A DNA stretch of 64,000 nucleotides, from positions 3,514,501-3,578,500 of the forward strand of contig NZ_CP063362.1 of assembly GCF_016807805.1 (NCBI RefSeq), written 5' to 3'. This stretch comes from Xanthobacter dioxanivorans. GTDB lineage: Bacteria; Pseudomonadota; Alphaproteobacteria; Rhizobiales; Xanthobacteraceae. Both the position numbers and the translations under genes were made by a program. This document shows positions 39,294-47,004 of this stretch, one piece after another (position 1 is the stretch's first letter; each line of letters opens with the position of its first letter). The notes beneath the pieces are model-generated. The model ran no database searches. It had not been told where the DNA came from and saw nothing but the letters and a program-made list of their open reading frames with translations.

Positions 39294-40765
39294 GCGTCGT
39301 CGGTCCAGGTGCGCCCGTCGCGCTCGATCAGGGCGATGGCGGCCGAGGGACCCCAGGTGCCGGCGGTGTAGGGCTTGGGCGGTTCGCGGGAGCCGCGCCA
39401 GGCCTCGAGGATGGGGCCGACCCAGCGCCAGGCGGCCTCCACCTCGTCGCGGCGCATGAACAGGGTCTGGTTGCCGCGGATCACGTCCATGATCAGGCGC
39501 TCGTAGGCATCCGGGTTCCGGACGCCGAACACGCTGGCGAAGCTCATGTCCAGCGGCACGTGCTGGAGGCGCATGCCACCGGGGCCGGGATCCTTGATCA
39601 TGAGCCACAGCTTCACACCCTCGTCGGGCTGCAGGCGGATGACGAGGCGGTTGGCCATGATGGGGCCGGCCTGGCCGTCGAACACCGAATGGGGAATGGG
39701 GCGGAAGGCGACCACGATCTCCGAGACGCGGGCGGCGAGGCGCTTGCCGGTGCGCAGGTAGAAGGGCACGCCGGCCCAGCGCCAGTTGCCGATCTCCGCC
39801 TTCAGCGCCACGAAGGTCTCCGTTTCGGATTGGCCGGAGCCCAGCTCCTCCAGATATCCCGGCACGGCGCCGCCGGCGGACGCTCCGGCGCGATACTGGC
39901 CGCGCACGGTGAACTGGGCGGCATTGCGCTCGTCGATGGGCTCCAGCGCCTTCAGCACCTTCAGCTTCTCGTCGCGCACCGCGTCCGCGTCGAGGGAGAC
40001 CGGCGGCTCCATGGCGACGAGGCACAGCAGCTGGAGGATGTGGTTCTGCACCATGTCGCGCAGCGCGCCGGCGGTGTCGTAATAGCCGGCGCGGCCGGCT
40101 GTCCCGATGCTCTCCGCCACCGTGATCTGCACATGGTCGATATGGGCGTTGTTCCACACCGGTTCGAACAGGGCATTGGCGAAGCGCAGCGCCATCAGGT
40201 TCTGCACCGTCTCCTTGCCGAGATAGTGGTCGATGCGGAACACGGCTTCCTCGCGGAAGACCCGGCCCACCGCCGCATTCACCTCGAGCGCCGAGGCGAG
40301 GTCCTTGCCCACCGGCTTCTCCACCACCACCCGCGTCTTCTCGGTGACGAGGCCGTGGGCGCCGATGCGTGAGCAGATGGGGTCGAAAAGGTCAGGTCCG
40401 ACCGCGAGATAGAAGACGCGCACCCGTTCGCGGCCTTCTTCCAGCGTGTGGGCGAGGTTTGCCCAGCCCTCGTCGGTCACGGCGTCGACGGCCACATAAT
40501 CGAGCCGATCGAGGAAGCCGGCGAGGCGCGCGGGCGCCACCTCCTCGATGCCGTCGGACAGGCCCACCGCCTCGTGGGCGAACGTCTGGAATTCATCGCG
40601 CGGCATGGGGCGGCGGGAGACGCCGATGATGCGTGCTTCCTCCGGGAGCTGCCCGGCGAGGTCCCGCTCGAACAAGGCGGGCAGAAGCTTGCGCCGGGCG
40701 AGGTCTCCCGTGGCGCCGAAGACGACGATATCGAAGGGCTCGACCGTGACCACGCGCGCGACCAT
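39290..40765 (-). CDS. zwf: Glucose-6-phosphate 1-dehydrogenase
   Basis: 491 residues. NAD(P)-binding VVFGATGDLARRKLLPAL at the N-terminus, and the catalytic RIDHYLGKETVQNLMALRF segment with His. VVVEKPVGKDLASA precedes it. It oxidises glucose-6-P to the lactone, feeding the pentose phosphate and Entner–Doudoroff pathways. GGGAGAAGCGT precedes ATG 40765; the long frame upstream to 41149 is not coding-like. First gene of the operon; no edd/eda nearby. Confidence 0.96.
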   Translation of the reverse strand: MVARVVTVEPFDIVVFGATGDLARRKLLPALFERDLAGQLPEEARIIGVSRRPMPRDEFQTFAHEAVGLSDGIEEVAPARLAGFLDRLDYVAVDAVTDEGWANLAHTLEEGRERVRVFYLAVGPDLFDPICSRIGAHGLVTEKTRVVVEKPVGKDLASALEVNAAVGRVFREEAVFRIDHYLGKETVQNLMALRFANALFEPVWNNAHIDHVQITVAESIGTAGRAGYYDTAGALRDMVQNHILQLLCLVAMEPPVSLDADAVRDEKLKVLKALEPIDERNAAQFTVRGQYRAGASAGGAVPGYLEELGSGQSETETFVALKAEIGNWRWAGVPFYLRTGKRLAARVSEIVVAFRPIPHSVFDGQAGPIMANRLVIRLQPDEGVKLWLMIKDPGPGGMRLQHVPLDMSFASVFGVRNPDAYERLIMDVIRGNQTLFMRRDEVEAAWRWVGPILEAWRGSREPPKPYTAGTWGPSAAIALIERDGRTWTDDA

Positions 40766-40780
40766 ACGCTTCTCCCACAA

Positions 40781-40831
40781 GAGGATGCCCGGAAAGCGAG
40801 GATGCCCGGAAGGCGAGGATACCCCCGGAGG
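40781..40831. repeat. 17-bp tandem repeat upstream of zwf
   Basis: GAGGATGCCCGGAAAGC, GAGGATGCCCGGAAGGC, then a degenerate third unit GAGGATACCCCCGGAGG. It starts 16 bp before the zwf start codon, so it is probably in the 5' leader. Confidence 0.75.
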
Positions 40832-41223
40832 CGCCGGACGCCTCGATGGCGCGGATGCCCGACCTCCCGAGATGCCCGGCCTCCCGCCCGCTCGGGCCGT
40901 TTCCTTGCGGAGACGCCCGGACGATCGTGCCACAGGACTTTCAACGCCTTCGGCGCTGGTCCGGGTCCGCAGCGCGCGGTGCGACACGTTGCGTCCCTTT
41001 GCGGCACCGGGTCCGCACTCTAGTTCCGGTTGGGAGCAGATTGAATGAAGGAGAGCCGTAAATCCGCCGTCAGGCTTAAAAAATCCGCGTGCGCACCCGG
41101 CTCGCAAGGTCGGTGGGGGGCGGCTGGCGCGTCGGGGACACAAAAGCAAAATCCGCGCGAGGCGGCTCGCGCGGAGACTTCAGGCTCAGAACTTCGGAGG
41201 TCGACGCGAAGAAGCGCCCGAAT

Positions 41224-41245
41224 GCGCCGGGAAACGACCCGGCGC
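41224..41245 (-). terminator. Hairpin downstream of rpsU
   Basis: Perfect 8-bp stem GCGCCGGG / CCCGGCGC with a 6-nt loop, 12 bp past the rpsU stop. No clear T-run behind it on the minus strand. Confidence 0.45.
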
Positions 41246-41256
41246 GCCGGTCGCGA

Positions 41257-41487
41257 TCAGCGCGTGGGGCGCGGCTTGGAGGGGATCAGCCCCTCGCGCT
41301 GGGCACGCTTACGGGCCAGCTTGCGGGCGCGGCGGATGGCCTCGGCCTCCTCGCGGGCCCGCTTTTCGGACGGCTTCTCGTAGTGGCCACGCAGCTTCAT
41401 CTCGCGGAAGATCCCCTCGCGCTGCATCTTCTTCTTGAGCGCCTTGAGGGCCTGATCAACATTGTTGTCGCGGACGAGAACTTGCAC
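41257..41487 (-). CDS. rpsU: 30S ribosomal protein bS21
   Basis: 76 residues, very basic. [20 protein letters not shown] and [17 protein letters not shown] are typical of bS21; the C-terminal extension [16 protein letters not shown] is the longer form found in alphaproteobacteria. It aids base-pairing of mRNA leaders with 16S rRNA. GTG start at 41487, with AAGAGG upstream. It is 15 kb from dnaG–rpoD, unlike the rpsU–dnaG–rpoD order of E. coli. Confidence 0.95.
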   Translation of the reverse strand: MQVLVRDNNVDQALKALKKKMQREGIFREMKLRGHYEKPSEKRAREEAEAIRRARKLARKRAQREGLIPSKPRPTR

Positions 41488-41704
41488 GTGTTTACCTCTT
41501 CGAGCTGGTGCGCCGATCCGGAGCCGAACCTGGTCTGAGACGTCCGGGCCCTTGAAGACGAGACGTTGCGCTCGTCCTCAGCATGCCCGAAGGAGCCGCT
41601 CTCTTATCAGAACGCCTCTCAGGTGTCCACATCTCCCGTGCCGGGAAAACGGCCGTCGAAGCGTTGCGCCGGCTTACTTTTCCGTGTGCTGCCCCGAGGG
41701 TGGG

Positions 41705-41986
41705 TCAATGGGCAGCAGCGGCGAGGCCCGCGGGCAGGGAATCGGAGGCCGGTACCGACGCCGCCGGCAGGGGCAGGGTGCGCAGCGCGCGCTGCTTCTG
41801 CGCCTGGCGGCACAAGGTATCGAGTTCGGCGCGGATGTCCGTATCGCCGAAGCACAAGGCCGCCTCGCGAATGCCGCGCATGAAGCGCAGCTCGATCAGG
41901 ATCAGCCGCCAGCTGCAATAGCGGCCGGACTGTGCCATGTGCCGCGCAAGATCACGCAGCCGCTGTAGGAAATGATCTTCAGCCAT
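41705..41986 (-). CDS. Small conserved-looking protein of unknown function
   Basis: 93 residues, not recognised. Helical N-terminal two thirds rich in Arg, Leu and Cys (HFLQRLRDLARHMAQSG, LILIELRFMRGIREAAL) with no signal peptide or membrane span; Ala/Pro-rich tail. GGGGAGGCCG before ATG 41986 is a good ribosome site, and the codon usage is like its neighbours. It lies between rpsU and the probable 6S RNA. A frame extension to 42076 overlaps the RNA candidate and is not used. Confidence 0.6.
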   Translation of the reverse strand: MAEDHFLQRLRDLARHMAQSGRYCSWRLILIELRFMRGIREAALCFGDTDIRAELDTLCRQAQKQRALRTLPLPAASVPASDSLPAGLAAAAH

Positions 41987-42021
41987 CGGCCTCCCCGCAG
42001 CCGTATGGTAATATGATAATG

Positions 42022-42175
42022 AAGAATAGACCGTCGGCCGTCTGACTTCCATGCGCCTTTTGTCGCCGTCCACCACCGTAAGGTCGCGGGTTCCCCTTCG
42101 GGCGACGAGGTATCATAGGCACGGCACATGACAGCGATTCGACACCCCTTCCGGACTGTCTCCACGCCAAGGAAA
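42022..42175 (-). ncRNA. ssrS: Candidate 6S RNA next to purK
   Basis: The 106 bp after purK plus ~55 bp further can fold, on the minus strand, into a 6S-like shape. Outer stem: AGACAGTCCGG (plus-strand 42151–42161) with CCGACGGTCT (42028–42037), one mismatch and one bulge. Next comes a large asymmetric bubble, then an upper stem (CCGTGCC with GGCGCATGG, then GTCGCC with GGCGAC). In alphaproteobacteria 6S RNA genes are often beside purK, as recalled from surveys of the family. Ends are approximate, and I found no sequence match I can be sure of. Confidence 0.42.
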
Positions 42176-42182
42176 CCGCTGC

Positions 42183-43292
42183 TCAGCAGCCTTCTTCGGG
42201 GATATTGGCGCACACGTCCGGATCACGCTTGACCCGCACCACATGCCCCATCTTGCGGCCGGCGCGGGCCTCGTCCTTGCCGTAGAGATGCACATGGGCG
42301 CCGGGCTCGGCGAGCAGCGCATGCCAGTCATGCACGTCGGCGCCGATCAGGTTGGTCATCTGCGCCCGGCCGATCCGCGAGACCTCGCCCAGAGGCCAGC
42401 CGGCGATGGCGCGCACGTGCTGCTCGAACTGGGAGGTCACGGCGCCGTCCTGGGTCCAGTGGCCGCTGTTGTGGACGCGGGGCGCGATCTCGTTGACCAC
42501 CACCCGCTCGCCCGCGCCGCGCCCCACCACGAACAGCTCCACCGCGAAGACGCCTTCATAGTCGAGGGCATCGCCGATGGTGCGCGCGATGATGCGCGCC
42601 CGCTTCGCCGTCTCGGCGGTGAGAGCCGCCGGCACGGTCGATGTGTGCAGGATGTGCTCGCGATGCACGTTCTCGGTCACGTCGAAGGCGGAGAAGGCGC
42701 CATCGCCGCGCCGCGCCGCGACCACAGAGACCTCGCGCTCGAAGGCGACGAACCCTTCCAGAATGGCGCTCTGCCGCCCCAGAGCATGCCAGGCGGCGGT
42801 CAGGTCGTCGCCGGGACGGATCATCACCTGCCCCTTGCCGTCATAGCCGAAGCGCCGCGTCTTCAACACCGCCGGCAGGCCGAGCGCGGCCACCGCCCGC
42901 TCAAGGCCCGCGAGGTCGTCCACCGCCGCGAACGGCGCGGTCTCGATGCTCAGGTCGCGCACGAAGGTTTTTTCGAGCAGCCGGTCCTGGGTGACGGCGA
43001 GGGCCTTCGCCCCCGGCTTCAGCGGCACGCGGGCCACCAGGAACTCCGCGGTCGAAAGCGGCACATTCTCGAATTCGTAGGTGACCACGTCCACGGCCGC
43101 CGCGAAGCGGTCCAGCGCGTCGCGGTCGTCATAGGCGGCGCAGATGTGGTGCGCGCTCACCTGGAAAGCGGGGCTGTCCTTGTCCGGGCAGAGGACATGG
43201 GTCTTCAAGCCGAGCTCGGCAGCGGCAAGGGCGATCATGCGGCCGAGCTGGCCGCCGCCGAGGATGCCGATGACGCTGCCGGGAACGAGCAT
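42183..43292 (-). CDS. purK: N5-carboxyaminoimidazole ribonucleotide synthase
   Basis: 369 residues. ATP-grasp enzyme that carboxylates AIR with bicarbonate. GILGGGQLGRMIALAA opens the chain; TYEFENVP, PAVLKTRRFGYDGKGQ (ATP-binding) and VVNEIAPRVHNSGHWT are family hallmarks. ATG 43292 follows the purE stop by 2 nt, so the pair is coupled and acts in sequence in purine synthesis. Confidence 0.96.
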   Translation of the reverse strand: MLVPGSVIGILGGGQLGRMIALAAAELGLKTHVLCPDKDSPAFQVSAHHICAAYDDRDALDRFAAAVDVVTYEFENVPLSTAEFLVARVPLKPGAKALAVTQDRLLEKTFVRDLSIETAPFAAVDDLAGLERAVAALGLPAVLKTRRFGYDGKGQVMIRPGDDLTAAWHALGRQSAILEGFVAFEREVSVVAARRGDGAFSAFDVTENVHREHILHTSTVPAALTAETAKRARIIARTIGDALDYEGVFAVELFVVGRGAGERVVVNEIAPRVHNSGHWTQDGAVTSQFEQHVRAIAGWPLGEVSRIGRAQMTNLIGADVHDWHALLAEPGAHVHLYGKDEARAGRKMGHVVRVKRDPDVCANIPEEGC

Positions 43293-43294
43293 GG

Positions 43295-43777
43295 TCAGGA
43301 CGGACGATCCGCAACCGCCTCGGTGCGCGCGGCGCGCCAGTTCTCGAGGCGCGTGGCGAGGGCGGGATCGGAAAGGGCGAGGACCGCGGCGGCCAGCAGC
43401 GCCGCATTGGTCGCCCCCGCCGCGCCGATGGCGAGGGTCCCCACCGGCACGCCAGCCGGCATCTGGACGATGGAATACAGGCTGTCGAGCCCGGACAGGC
43501 TCTTCGACTGCACCGGCACGCCGAAGACCGGCAGCGTCGTCAGCGCCGCCACCATGCCCGGCAGGTGCGCCGCCCCGCCGGCGCCGGCGATGATGATCTT
43601 GATGCCATCCGCCTTCGCCGTCTTGGCGAAGGCGTACATGCGATCCGGCGTGCGATGGGCGGAAACGATGCGGGTCTCGTGCGGGATCTGCAGCGCCTGC
43701 AGCGTTTCGGCTGCGTGGCGCATGGTGTCCCAATCGGACTGGCTGCCCATGATGACGGCGACTTCAGCCGCGCTCAT
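43295..43777 (-). CDS. purE: N5-carboxyaminoimidazole ribonucleotide mutase
   Basis: 160 residues. [19 protein letters not shown] at the N-terminus, then [14 protein letters not shown] (active-site His) and [17 protein letters not shown]. Converts N5-CAIR to CAIR. The class I form (works with PurK). First gene of purE–purK; 66 bp past the lpxXL end. Confidence 0.96.
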   Translation of the reverse strand: MSAAEVAVIMGSQSDWDTMRHAAETLQALQIPHETRIVSAHRTPDRMYAFAKTAKADGIKIIIAGAGGAAHLPGMVAALTTLPVFGVPVQSKSLSGLDSLYSIVQMPAGVPVGTLAIGAAGATNAALLAAAVLALSDPALATRLENWRAARTEAVADRPS

Positions 43778-43843
43778 CCCTCAAGACCCCGCAAAAAGGA
43801 AAGCGCGGCTTTATAGGATCGTCGCCCCCGGGGCAAGGGCCTC

Positions 43844-44800
43844 TCATCGCCAGCGGCGGTGCAGCCACAGCCACTGGTCCGGATATTCGCGCACCCAGCC
43901 CTCGATCACCGAGGTCACCGCCTGCATGGCGCCCACCACTTCGATCTTGCCATCGGCATCGCGGGGCAGGGCAACTTCCTCGGTGACTTCCACGCGGAAG
44001 CGGGCGCCGGGCAGGCGGACGACGCGCATGCCGTGCACCGGGCAATCGAACTGCCGGGCGAGGCGCGCGAGGGTGGGATTGGTGGCGCAGGGCCGGCCGA
44101 AGAACACCACTTCGGGCCCGCCGGTCCAGTACTGGTCCACCAGCATGCCCAGGTGCTGACCATCGGCCAGCATGCGCGCCATCACGCGGCCGGCATCGCG
44201 TCCGGCGCGGACGAGGCCCGGCATGGTGCCGGAGCGCATCTCCTCGATCATGGCCGCAGCGCGCTTGTTGTTCGGCGCTCGGTAGAGCACGCCGCCGGGC
44301 ACGTTCAGCTTGGCCCCGGCGATGGCGCACATTTCCCAATTGCCCGTATGGGCGGTGAAGAAGAGGGCCGGGCGGCCGTCCTCGCGCAGCCGCGCCATGA
44401 TGTCCGCCCCCTTCACCTCGACGCGTCCGGCATCGGGGCTTTGGGGATCGTAGTCCCACAGGCGGTCCTGCTGGGCGAACTCGGCGGAGAGCCGGCCCAT
44501 ATTGGCCCAGATGCCGCGCACGAGGGCGTTGATCTCCGACGGGCTTTTCTCGGGGAAGGCGGCGGAAAGGTTGCGCCGCGCCACCTTGCTCACCGCGAAG
44601 AACGGGCCGAGCAGGCGCGCCCAGAAGGCCATGCCGCCAGCGGAGAGCCAGAGCGGCCATAGCCTCAGCCACCAGATGGAGAAGCGCACATAGCCCGCCA
44701 CCAGCGCCTCGGCCGCCGGCGCGAGGGCGAGCTTCAGGCGGTGCAGGGCCTTGCGGACGGGGCGGGGAAATATGGGCACAGTCAGCGCCTCGTCAGCCAC
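43844..44800 (-). CDS. lpxXL: Lipid A VLCFA acyltransferase (LpxL/HtrB-type)
   Basis: 318 residues. HtrB/LpxL family: a membrane segment near residues 35–75, the catalytic His in FFTAHTGNWEMCA (HX4E-type), GVLYRAPNNKRAA, and MLVDQYWTGG. Last gene of the very-long-chain fatty acid cluster that begins with acpXL, so it probably transfers the C26–C28 hydroxy acid from AcpXL to lipid A at the inner membrane. The GTG start at 44800 is uncertain; an in-frame GTG at 44779 is another choice. It lies 232 bp past adh2XL, behind a repeat. Confidence 0.88.
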   Translation of the reverse strand: MADEALTVPIFPRPVRKALHRLKLALAPAAEALVAGYVRFSIWWLRLWPLWLSAGGMAFWARLLGPFFAVSKVARRNLSAAFPEKSPSEINALVRGIWANMGRLSAEFAQQDRLWDYDPQSPDAGRVEVKGADIMARLREDGRPALFFTAHTGNWEMCAIAGAKLNVPGGVLYRAPNNKRAAAMIEEMRSGTMPGLVRAGRDAGRVMARMLADGQHLGMLVDQYWTGGPEVVFFGRPCATNPTLARLARQFDCPVHGMRVVRLPGARFRVEVTEEVALPRDADGKIEVVGAMQAVTSVIEGWVREYPDQWLWLHRRWR

Positions 44801-44837
44801 CGGCTCGCGCCCCGGCCGACAGGAGCGGAGCGAAAGC

Positions 44838-44982
44838 GCAGTGGAAGGAGAGCCGAGGGCCAGCGCAAGGACTCGCCGGAGGCGGCTTCGTCTTCCACGT
44901 CCCGGAGTATTTGACTGCTGCGCAGGAGTCTTGCGCTGGACTCCGGATCGGCGCTCCGGCTGCGCCTCCGCTTGTCCGGGGA
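44838..44982 (+). repeat. Dispersed intergenic repeat, copy C
   Basis: Third member of the family at 18788 and 22241. The left part GGGCCAGCGCAAGGACTC (44858–44874) and the right part GAGTCTTGCGCTGG (44926–44939) are near-complementary, so it can form a stem; it ends CGCTTGTCCGGGG. Lies between adh2XL and lpxXL. Confidence 0.7.
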
Positions 44983-45032
44983 ACAGGGGAAGTCGCCGGC
45001 GGGGCCCCGTTTCACCTGTGCCGGCATCGCGT

Positions 45033-46055
45033 TCAGAACTTCACCACGATCTTGCCGAAGACCTTGCGGCTTTCCAGCCGCTCCAGCCCCTCGTTGAAAT
45101 TCTCCAGCGGCACCACGGTATCGATCACCGGCATGACGCCACGGCCCATCTTCTCAAGTCCGTCGGCCACATTGCGGATGGTGGCGCCGAACGAGCCGAA
45201 GATCTTGTACTGGCGCTGGAACAGCTGCATCAGGTTCATCTGCACCGAGACGCCCGAGGTGGAGCCGCAGGTGACGAGGCGCGCGCCGGGCTTCATGGAG
45301 AGCAGCGAGGCGTTCCAGGTGTCGGCGCCCACATGCTCGAACACCACGTCCACGCCGACCTTCTTGGTGATCTTGCGGACCTCGTGCTCGAAGCGGTCCT
45401 TGCGGTAGTTGATGACGTGGTCGGCGCCCAGTGCCAGGGCCTTCGCCATCTTCTCGTCGTCGCCCACGGTGGTGATGACGGTGGCGCCCACGTCCTTCGC
45501 CAGGCGGATGGCGGCGGAGCCGATGCCCGAGCCGCCCGCATGTACCAGCACGGTCTCGCCCTGTTCGAGCTCGGCATTGTCGAACAGCATGTGCTCGACG
45601 GTGGAGAAGGTGATGCCGGCGCAGGCCGCGTCCTCGAACGAGACCCCCTCGGGGGCGGGAATGACGAGGCGCTCGGGCATGTTGATCACGTCGCGGGCGA
45701 AGCCGTCGATGTGGAAGCCGAGCACGCCGCCCACGTTCTGGCAGAGATTGTCGCGGCCCTTAAGGCAGTTCTTGCAGTGGCCGCAGGTCATGGCGCCGTA
45801 CATGGCGACCGTCTGGCCCACCTTCAGGCCGCGCACGTCGGCGCCGAGCGCCACGATCTCGCCGGCGGCTTCCGCCCCCACCACGAGGGGCATCTTGCGC
45901 TTGGCGAAGGCCATGCCGCGCCAGCCCCACACGTCGATATGGTTGAGCGCCAGGGCCTTCACGCGGATCTGAACCTCGCCGGCGCCGGGGGCGTCGGGTT
46001 CGGGCAAGTCGACGAGTTCGAGCTTGCGGTCGGAGACGAGCTGGAGGCCACGCAT
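45033..46055 (-). CDS. adh2XL: Zinc-binding dehydrogenase/enoyl reductase of the VLCFA cluster
   Basis: 340 residues, medium-chain dehydrogenase family. VKALALNHIDVWGWRG, GAEAAGEIVALG, structural zinc cysteines CGHCKNCLKGRDNLC, and the NAD(P)-binding VLVHAGGSGIGSAAIRLA. Equivalent genes in rhizobial acpXL clusters are named adh2XL; enoyl-ACP or carbonyl reduction during elongation is inferred. The catalytic zinc set is not obvious. Follows the SDR gene by 21 nt. Confidence 0.85.
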   Translation of the reverse strand: MRGLQLVSDRKLELVDLPEPDAPGAGEVQIRVKALALNHIDVWGWRGMAFAKRKMPLVVGAEAAGEIVALGADVRGLKVGQTVAMYGAMTCGHCKNCLKGRDNLCQNVGGVLGFHIDGFARDVINMPERLVIPAPEGVSFEDAACAGITFSTVEHMLFDNAELEQGETVLVHAGGSGIGSAAIRLAKDVGATVITTVGDDEKMAKALALGADHVINYRKDRFEHEVRKITKKVGVDVVFEHVGADTWNASLLSMKPGARLVTCGSTSGVSVQMNLMQLFQRQYKIFGSFGATIRNVADGLEKMGRGVMPVIDTVVPLENFNEGLERLESRKVFGKIVVKF

Positions 46056-46076
46056 TGTTATTCTCTGGATTTGAAG

Positions 46077-46838
46077 TCAGCGGTGGGCGGCGAGCGAGGC
46101 GGAAAGCCCGCCATCCACCGGCAATATGGCGCCGGTCATATAGCCCGCGCCGGGGGAGAAGAGAAAGGCCACCACCTGCGCCACGTCATCCGGGGTGGCG
46201 AACCGGCCGGCGGGGATCTGGGCTTCCATCTTCGCGCGGTAGTCGGCGAACTTCTCCAGCATGGCGGTATCGATGAAGCCGGGGGCCACGTAATTCACCG
46301 TCACGCCCCGCCGCGCCGTCTCGATGGCAAGGCCACGCACGTGGGCGAGAAGGGCTGCCTTGGAGGCGGCATAGGCCGCATTGCCCTGGTTGGCCTGGAG
46401 CGCCGCCACCGAGCCGATAGCGACGATGCGGCCCTGCCGGGCGCGCGTCATGGGCCGTACCACGGCCCGGGCGAGGCGCACGAAGGCGAAGTGGTTCACC
46501 TGCATCACGCCTTCCGCCTTGTCCTGGTCGATCATGGCGGCGAGCGTGTCATAGGAGGCGCCGGCATTGTGGCACAGGCCGTAGAGCGTCTCGCCGGCCT
46601 CCAGCTCCTCGGCGAAGGCCTCCACCGCCGCGCGGTCGGCAAGGTCGAGGGAGCGGGAGGTCAGCTGCGCCTGCGGATGGATGGCGCGAATGTCGCCGAT
46701 CAGCGCCTCCGCCTCCGCCACCGCCGAGCGGTAGGTGAAGGTGACCGGGTATCCCGCCGCCACCAGCGCGCGCACGATGGAGGCGCCGAGGCCGCGCCCG
46801 CCGCCGGTAACAAGGATGGGTTTGGATGCGGTGCTCAC
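46077..46838 (-). CDS. SDR-family 3-oxoacyl-ACP reductase-like protein
   Basis: 253 residues. Cofactor motif LVTGGGRGLGASIVRAL, HNAGASYD, catalytic Ser in VAIGSVAAL, and the YAASK Tyr/Lys motif; NYVAPGFIDTAML and PVDGGLSA close it. FabG-like. Placed between fabF1XL and adh2XL, it probably supplies the ketoacyl-ACP reduction step for VLCFA elongation. An inverted repeat separates it from fabF1XL. Confidence 0.88.
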   Translation of the reverse strand: MSTASKPILVTGGGRGLGASIVRALVAAGYPVTFTYRSAVAEAEALIGDIRAIHPQAQLTSRSLDLADRAAVEAFAEELEAGETLYGLCHNAGASYDTLAAMIDQDKAEGVMQVNHFAFVRLARAVVRPMTRARQGRIVAIGSVAALQANQGNAAYAASKAALLAHVRGLAIETARRGVTVNYVAPGFIDTAMLEKFADYRAKMEAQIPAGRFATPDDVAQVVAFLFSPGAGYMTGAILPVDGGLSASLAAHR

Positions 46839-46846
46839 GATGGCAT

Positions 46847-46973
46847 CCCCTCTCCCGCTCGCGGGGGAGGGTTAGGGAGGGGGCAGGATCGCGCGGGGGC
46901 TGTGAGACATCCGAGCGTGGCGCCAACGGAGGGGTTCGCCACCCCGACCCTCCCCCGCAAGCGGGAGAAGGGG
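46847..46973. repeat. Long inverted repeat between fabF1XL and the SDR gene
   Basis: Arms 46847–46872 and 46947–46973 are complementary except for one mismatch and one extra base. The arm core is CTCCCGCTCGCGGGGGAGGG, itself partly palindromic. RNA would form a strong cruciform-like hairpin inside the cluster transcript. Confidence 0.8.
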
Positions 46974-47004
46974 CGCGGCGCCCATGCGTCGACGGTCCGC
47001 ACCC

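Larger units (their letters stand above)
40766..41256. other. Intergenic region between zwf and rpsU
   Basis: 491 bp without a supported gene. It holds 17-bp tandem repeats next to zwf and a hairpin next to rpsU. Both flanking genes are on the minus strand, so the zwf promoter lies here. Confidence 0.45.

Noticed and set aside
36858..39371. 837-codon plus-strand open frame opposite pgi and pgl
   Set aside because: Overlaps two fully recognisable enzymes and reads as low-complexity Arg/Gly/His sequence; typical antisense artefact.
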